Assembly: GCA_030429865.1 (NCBI GenBank)
Contig: JAUIFX010000004.1
Location: 1-55,845, forward strand
DNA length: 55,845 nucleotides
Source: Gammaproteobacteria bacterium
Lineage (GTDB): Bacteria; Pseudomonadota; Gammaproteobacteria; Ga0077536
Reading direction: 5' to 3'
Shown in pieces: positions 52,378 through 55,845 of the stretch (its first letter is position 1; the number at the start of each line of letters is the position of its first letter). The translations under genes were made by a program, and so were the position numbers. The notes under the pieces were generated by a model, which was not told where the DNA came from, searched no databases, and saw nothing but the letters and a program-made list of their open reading frames with translations.

Positions 52378-55300
52378 TCACTCGCCGGCGGCAGCCGCCT
52401 CGTCCGCTGGCGCCGCCCCGAGCGGTGCGAACAGCGCGCCGAGGGCAGCGGCGTCGAAATCGAGCGCATCGTTGCCGTCCTCGCCGGCATAGATGCCGCT
52501 CGCGAGGCTGCGTTTCCTGTCCTGCAACTCGAGCATCTTCTCTTCGACGCTGTTCTCGACGATCAGCTTGTAGACGAACACCGGCTGGGTCTGGCCGATG
52601 CGGTAGGCGCGATCGGTGGCCTGGCTCTCGACCGCCGGGTTCCACCACGGGTCGTAGTGGATGACGGTGTCGGCCTCGGTCAGATTGAGACCGACACCGC
52701 CGGCCTTGAGGCTGATGAGAAACAGGTTGGCGTCGCCGTCGCGGAAGCGGGCAATGGCCGCGTCGCGATCGCGCGTGCGCCCGGTCAGCTTGGCGAACGG
52801 CACACCGCGCGCGGCGACTTCCGCTTCGATCAGCGCAAGCATGCTCGTGAATTGCGAGAACAGCAGCACCTTGCGCCCCTCGGCGAGCAGTTCCTCGAGC
52901 AGTTCGAGCAGCAGTTCGAGCTTGGCCGAGGGCGGCGGCGCTTCGTCGAGTTCGAGCAGGCGCGGGTCGCAGCACGCCTGGCGCAGCTTGAGCAGCGCAT
53001 CGAGGATGGTGATGTGGCTGCGCGCGATGCCCTGGCGGCTGATCGCCTCGCGCACGCGCTTGTCCACGGTGGCGCGGATCGATTCGTAGAGCTCGGCCTG
53101 CGCGGCGCCGAGTTCGATGCGCTGGACGATCTCGGTCTTGGGCGGCAGCTCGGTCGCGACCTGCTGCTTGGTCCGGCGCAGGACGAACGGCGCGATCCGC
53201 CGCGCGAGCTCGGCATGGCGCTCGGTATTGCCGTCGTTCTCGATCGGCGTGCGGTAGTGAAGGCGGAAGCCCTCGGCGCTGCCGAGAAAGCCTGGCATGA
53301 GGAAATCGAACAGCGCCCACAGCTCGCCGAGGTGGTTTTCGAGCGGCGTGCCGGTCAGGCACAGGCGGTGACGGGCCTCCAGCGCGCGCACCACCTGGGC
53401 GGCCTTCGCACGCGGATTCTTGATGCTCTGCGCCTCGTCCAGGATCACGCTGTGGAAGGCCTGACCGAGCAGGCGCCCGGTGTCGCGCGAGAGCAGTGGG
53501 TAGGTCGTGAGCACGAGGTCGGCGTCCGCCAGCTCGGCGTATCGGCTGTGGCGTTCCTGGCCGTGCAACACGACGACGCGCAGCGACGGCGCGAAACGCG
53601 CGGCCTCGCGTTTCCAGTTGCCCATCAGGCTGGTCGGCGCGACCAGCAGGGCCGGAACGTCGAGCCGTCCGGCGGACTGCTCGACGAGCAGGTGGGCGAG
53701 GGTCTGCACGGTCTTCCCGAGTCCCATGTCATCGGCGAGGATGCCGTTGAAGCCGTACTCGCGCAGGAACTGCAGCCAGTCGAGGCCGCGTTGCTGGTAG
53801 GTGCGCAAGGTCGCGCCGAGGCCCGGATCCGGCGGCACGCTCGCGATGCCGTCGAAGTCGGCCAGGCGTTCGCCGAGCGCACGCCACGTGTCGCCGCCGC
53901 GAACTTCCACGCCGCCCGCTTCGAGGGCCGCGACGAGGGCGCAGTCGCTGCGTGCGAGCGCCACGGTGTCGCCGTCGGTCGGCGCCAGGCGCGCGAACAG
54001 GGCATGCAGGGTGTCGAGCAGGGGGCGCAGGCGCGCGGCGGGCACGTCGACGTAGCGCTGCGGGCCGATGGCCACGCTGACGGTCTCCGGCAGGCGTGAC
54101 CAGTCGGCTTCGAGGACCGGCGCGAGGAGATCGAGCAGCGGCAGCGACTCGCCGTCGATTTCGAGACGGAAGCCGAGCGCGAACCAGTCGCTGCCGCCCT
54201 CGGGCGTGTCGACCTCGGCGATGACCCGTCCCGATTCGAAGCGCAGTTCGAAGCTCGGCGATTCCTCGATGCGCCAGCCTTCGGCCTCGAGCCGGGGCGC
54301 GTCCTCGCGCAGGAAGGCCGACCAGCGCGAGGCGCGTTCGATGTCGTGGGCGCCGCGTGGCACGTAGACCGCCTGCGAGGCCGGCAGGTCGACTCGGTCG
54401 GCGGCGATCGGCTCGAAGCCGAGCGTCGCCAGGCGCGCCGCGGCGGCAGCTTCGGCGTCGAGGTCGCGCGCGACGCGCACCAGGCCGGTCGCCCCCTGCA
54501 CCAGGCTGCTGGGCGACGCCGGTAACGGATCGACGCTTTCCGTCCCGTAGCCGAATGTCAGCGCGAGATAGGCCTGGTGGCGCTGAGCTTCGCCGTGGCC
54601 GGCCAGCCGCAGCCGCGGGATCGGTGCCTGGCCGCGGTTGTCGCGCACCGCGAGCGGGGCCGGTGGCGGCAACGGCAGTGTCGGGTGACTGGCGGCGAAG
54701 GTCTGCGCACAGGTCTCGGCCAGCTCGCGCGGCAGCACCGGGGCTTCGGTCAGCAGCGCGATCTGGCGCGCGTTCAGGCCGGGACAGGTGACCGCGCCGA
54801 CCTCGCGCCGCGCGAGGTCGAGGTACAACGGCGGCAGGGTGTCGAGCAGGCAGGTGTCCTCGCCGAGGCGCGCCGTGAGTTCGAGGGCGTTACCGCCCGG
54901 CCGCGTCTCCCAGGCGAGTTCCAGGGTGCGCTCGGGGCCCGGCTTCAACGGCGCGTCGTCGGTCGTCTCGAGCCAGCAGCGGCCGCTGTCGACGAGCGCC
55001 TGCAACGCGTGGTAACCGGGCGCGCCGCTCAGCGCCGCGCCGCGCCAGTAGCCGCCGCCGGCCATCAGCAGCGCGGCGATTTCGCGATCCGTGGCGGTCG
55101 CGGCCTGGCTGCCGCCGCCCGCGACGCCGAGGTTGTAGAGATCGACCTCGCGTCCACGCGTTAGACCGCCACCCCGGACGCGCGGACGTACGACACGTGC
55201 CTCGACGCCGAGCGTTGCCGGGGCGTTGCCGTCGTCCGCGGCGTCGCTGTGCAGCAGGTAGGCGATGAACTCGCCGTCCGGCTGCGCGCGGACGGGCTGA

Positions 55301-55665
55301 CCGGCGCTGGCCACGGCGTCGAGCCAGCGGCGGAAAGCGGCGGGGGCGAGGGCGTCGCCCGGGTCGGCGTGCTGCGGGCGTTCCATGTAGGCCAGGCACG
55401 CCGCGGCGACGTGCTTGCAGTTGTAGCCGACGGGGCAGGTGCACTCGCCGTCGATAACCGCGTCGTGCTCGCCGAGATCGACGTCGATGTCCTGGTCGTA
55501 GGTCGCGCCCGCGCTGCCGGTGGTGGTCGCCTCGAGGCGGCAGCCGCCGGGCTCCTCGCTCACCCGCAGGCGCAGCACGCGGTCCTGCTGGAAGTAGCCG
55601 TGTCCGCGCTGGTAAGCGGCGTCGCCAACGGCGGCACGAATGTCCTGGCGGGTCAGTTTCACGGT
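52378..55665 (-). CDS. SWIM zinc-finger SNF2-family DNA helicase/translocase
   Basis: About 1095 residues. The SWIM motif CTCPVGYNCKH lies near residue 75. A long middle region ends in the SNF2 ATPase: TYQQRGLDWLQFL (Q motif), DDMGLGKT (Walker A), ILDEAQSIKNP (DEAQ), LTGTPLENHLGELWALFDF, FLISLKAGGVGLNL and ATDRAYRIGQ (motif VI). Such RapA/SNF2 proteins act on DNA or chromatin-like complexes. GTG 55665 (KLTRQDIRAAV) matches the family N-terminus; an ATG at 55713 overlaps the likely -10 (TAGAAT, 55712-55717). Confidence 0.93.
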   Translation of the reverse strand, partial: TVKLTRQDIRAAVGDAAYQRGHGYFQQDRVLRLRVSEEPGGCRLEATTTGSAGATYDQDIDVDLGEHDAVIDGECTCPVGYNCKHVAAACLAYMERPQHADPGDALAPAAFRRWLDAVASAGQPVRAQPDGEFIAYLLHSDAADDGNAPATLGVEARVVRPRVRGGGLTRGREVDLYNLGVAGGGSQAATATDREIAALLMAGGGYWRGAALSGAPGYHALQALVDSGRCWLETTDDAPLKPGPERTLELAWETRPGGNALELTARLGEDTCLLDTLPPLYLDLARREVGAVTCPGLNARQIALLTEAPVLPRELAETCAQTFAASHPTLPLPPPAPLAVRDNRGQAPIPRLRLAGHGEAQRHQAYLALTFGYGTESVDPLPASPSSLVQGATGLVRVARDLDAEAAAAARLATLGFEPIAADRVDLPASQAVYVPRGAHDIERASRWSAFLREDAPRLEAEGWRIEESPSFELRFESGRVIAEVDTPEGGSDWFALGFRLEIDGESLPLLDLLAPVLEADWSRLPETVSVAIGPQRYVDVPAARLRPLLDTLHALFARLAPTDGDTVALARSDCALVAALEAGGVEVRGGDTWRALGERLADFDGIASVPPDPGLGATLRTYQQRGLDWLQFLREYGFNGILADDMGLGKTVQTLAHLLVEQSAGRLDVPALLVAPTSLMGNWKREAARFAPSLRVVVLHGQERHSRYAELADADLVLTTYPLLSRDTGRLLGQAFHSVILDEAQSIKNPRAKAAQVVRALEARHRLCLTGTPLENHLGELWALFDFLMPGFLGSAEGFRLHYRTPIENDGNTERHAELARRIAPFVLRRTKQQVATELPPKTEIVQRIELGAAQAELYESIRATVDKRVREAISRQGIARSHITILDALLKLRQACCDPRLLELDEAPPPSAKLELLLELLEELLAEGRKVLLFSQFTSMLALIEAEVAARGVPFAKLTGRTRDRDAAIARFRDGDANLFLISLKAGGVGLNLTEADTVIHYDPWWNPAVESQATDRAYRIGQTQPVFVYKLIVENSVEEKMLELQDRKRSLASGIYAGEDGNDALDFDAAALGALFAPLGAAPADEAAAAGE

Positions 55666-55711
55666 GGCAACGATGCGGCTTGCGGTGCTCGGTGAAGCGG
55701 GAAAACCCGTC

Positions 55712-55717
55712 ATTCTA
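55712..55717 (-). promoter_or_regulatory. putative -10 of the SNF2 helicase
   Basis: TAGAAT on the minus strand, 47 nt before the GTG at 55665. It overlaps the alternative ATG. Confidence 0.4.
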
Positions 55718-55773
55718 GCCTGTCAGGGCACCGCCTTTCGCGCCCCGCGCCGCCGTGTTTTCGCCCCAGATTG

Positions 55774-55845
55774 GTGCAGATTGCTCAGACACTCGACGAG
55801 GCCTGCGAGCACTGGCGGGGCGCCGCCGGCGCCGCGCTGCGTCCG
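55774..55845 (+). CDS. possible gene start, cut by window end
   Basis: From GTG 55774 the frame stays open to the last base (24 codons), starting VQIAQTLDEACEHWRG and continuing with an Ala/Gly-rich run. The pattern is reminiscent of the N-terminus of pantothenate synthetase, but it is too short to assign. No strong ribosome site precedes it. The region 55718-55773 is intergenic. Confidence 0.35.
   Translation, partial: MQIAQTLDEACEHWRGAAGAALRP

Overview
The window is GC-rich (roughly 70% by eye), densely coded bacterial DNA from one chromosome-like replicon. The opening block ftsK–lolA–rarA–crcB–serS is a gene order typical of Gammaproteobacteria. Outer-membrane genes (LolA, DUF1302, an autotransporter) and two PEP-CTERM/VPLP-CTERM secreted proteins fit a Gram-negative, exopolysaccharide-forming gammaproteobacterium, possibly uncultured. 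I cannot name the genus. No rRNA, CRISPR array, phage or complete transposase gene was seen; one tRNA-Ser(UGA) is present.

Layout. 1-5.3 kb: housekeeping block (FtsK C-terminus, LolA, RarA, CrcB with a DUF190 partner, SerS), interrupted by a 273-bp nested palindromic element touching the ftsK stop codon. 5.3-8 kb: EF-hand protein, two small proteins (one a 59-aa membrane protein), a Bax inhibitor-1 family (YccA-like) protein, and tRNA-Ser followed by a long palindrome and a row of small hairpins. 8-14.7 kb: a minus-strand four-gene envelope operon (DUF1302 barrel, DUF1329, LolA-like, MmpL-type RND transporter). 15-20.6 kb: a beta-propeller autotransporter, a PEP-CTERM protein and a DUF3300 protein. 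20.7-30.3 kb: a JmjC/cupin oxygenase, a stand-alone molybdopterin oxidoreductase, a DUF5610-like protein, an MscS-family channel, a second CTERM-anchored protein and a short-chain fatty acid transporter.

30.4-44.7 kb is the most coherent metabolic region. A MeaB-like GTPase is divergent from a split adenosylcobalamin-dependent acyl-CoA mutase whose substrate-pocket residues do not match methylmalonyl-CoA mutase. Then comes a group 3b-type (sulfhydrogenase-like, NAD(P)-linked) [NiFe]-hydrogenase locus: hypD, a secreted methyltransferase, hypE, beta, a cyclic-nucleotide-binding protein, gamma, delta, alpha, maturation protease, a HypA-like protein lacking its zinc domain, hypF, hypC. No hypB lies in the window. 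The five enzyme-related genes from beta to alpha are tightly or translationally coupled. The maturation genes would build the Fe(CN)2CO and nickel centre.

44.7-55.8 kb: a luciferase-like oxidoreductase, GST, an UPF0149/SEC-C protein, an 18-bp inverted repeat, a TauD/TfdA dioxygenase, a PQQ-dependent dehydrogenase fused to cytochrome c with a small secreted partner, a ferritin-like protein, an enoyl-CoA hydratase and a SWIM/SNF2 helicase. The last 72 bases may open another gene.

Several genes carry recognisable -10 elements (TAGACT, TAGCAT, TATAGT, TACACT), two of them exactly 6 nt before the start codon, suggesting leaderless mRNAs. The best candidates for something undescribed are the divergent cobalamin mutase, the zinc-less HypA with an embedded methyltransferase in the hydrogenase locus, the structured element after ftsK, and the propeller-autotransporter fusion.
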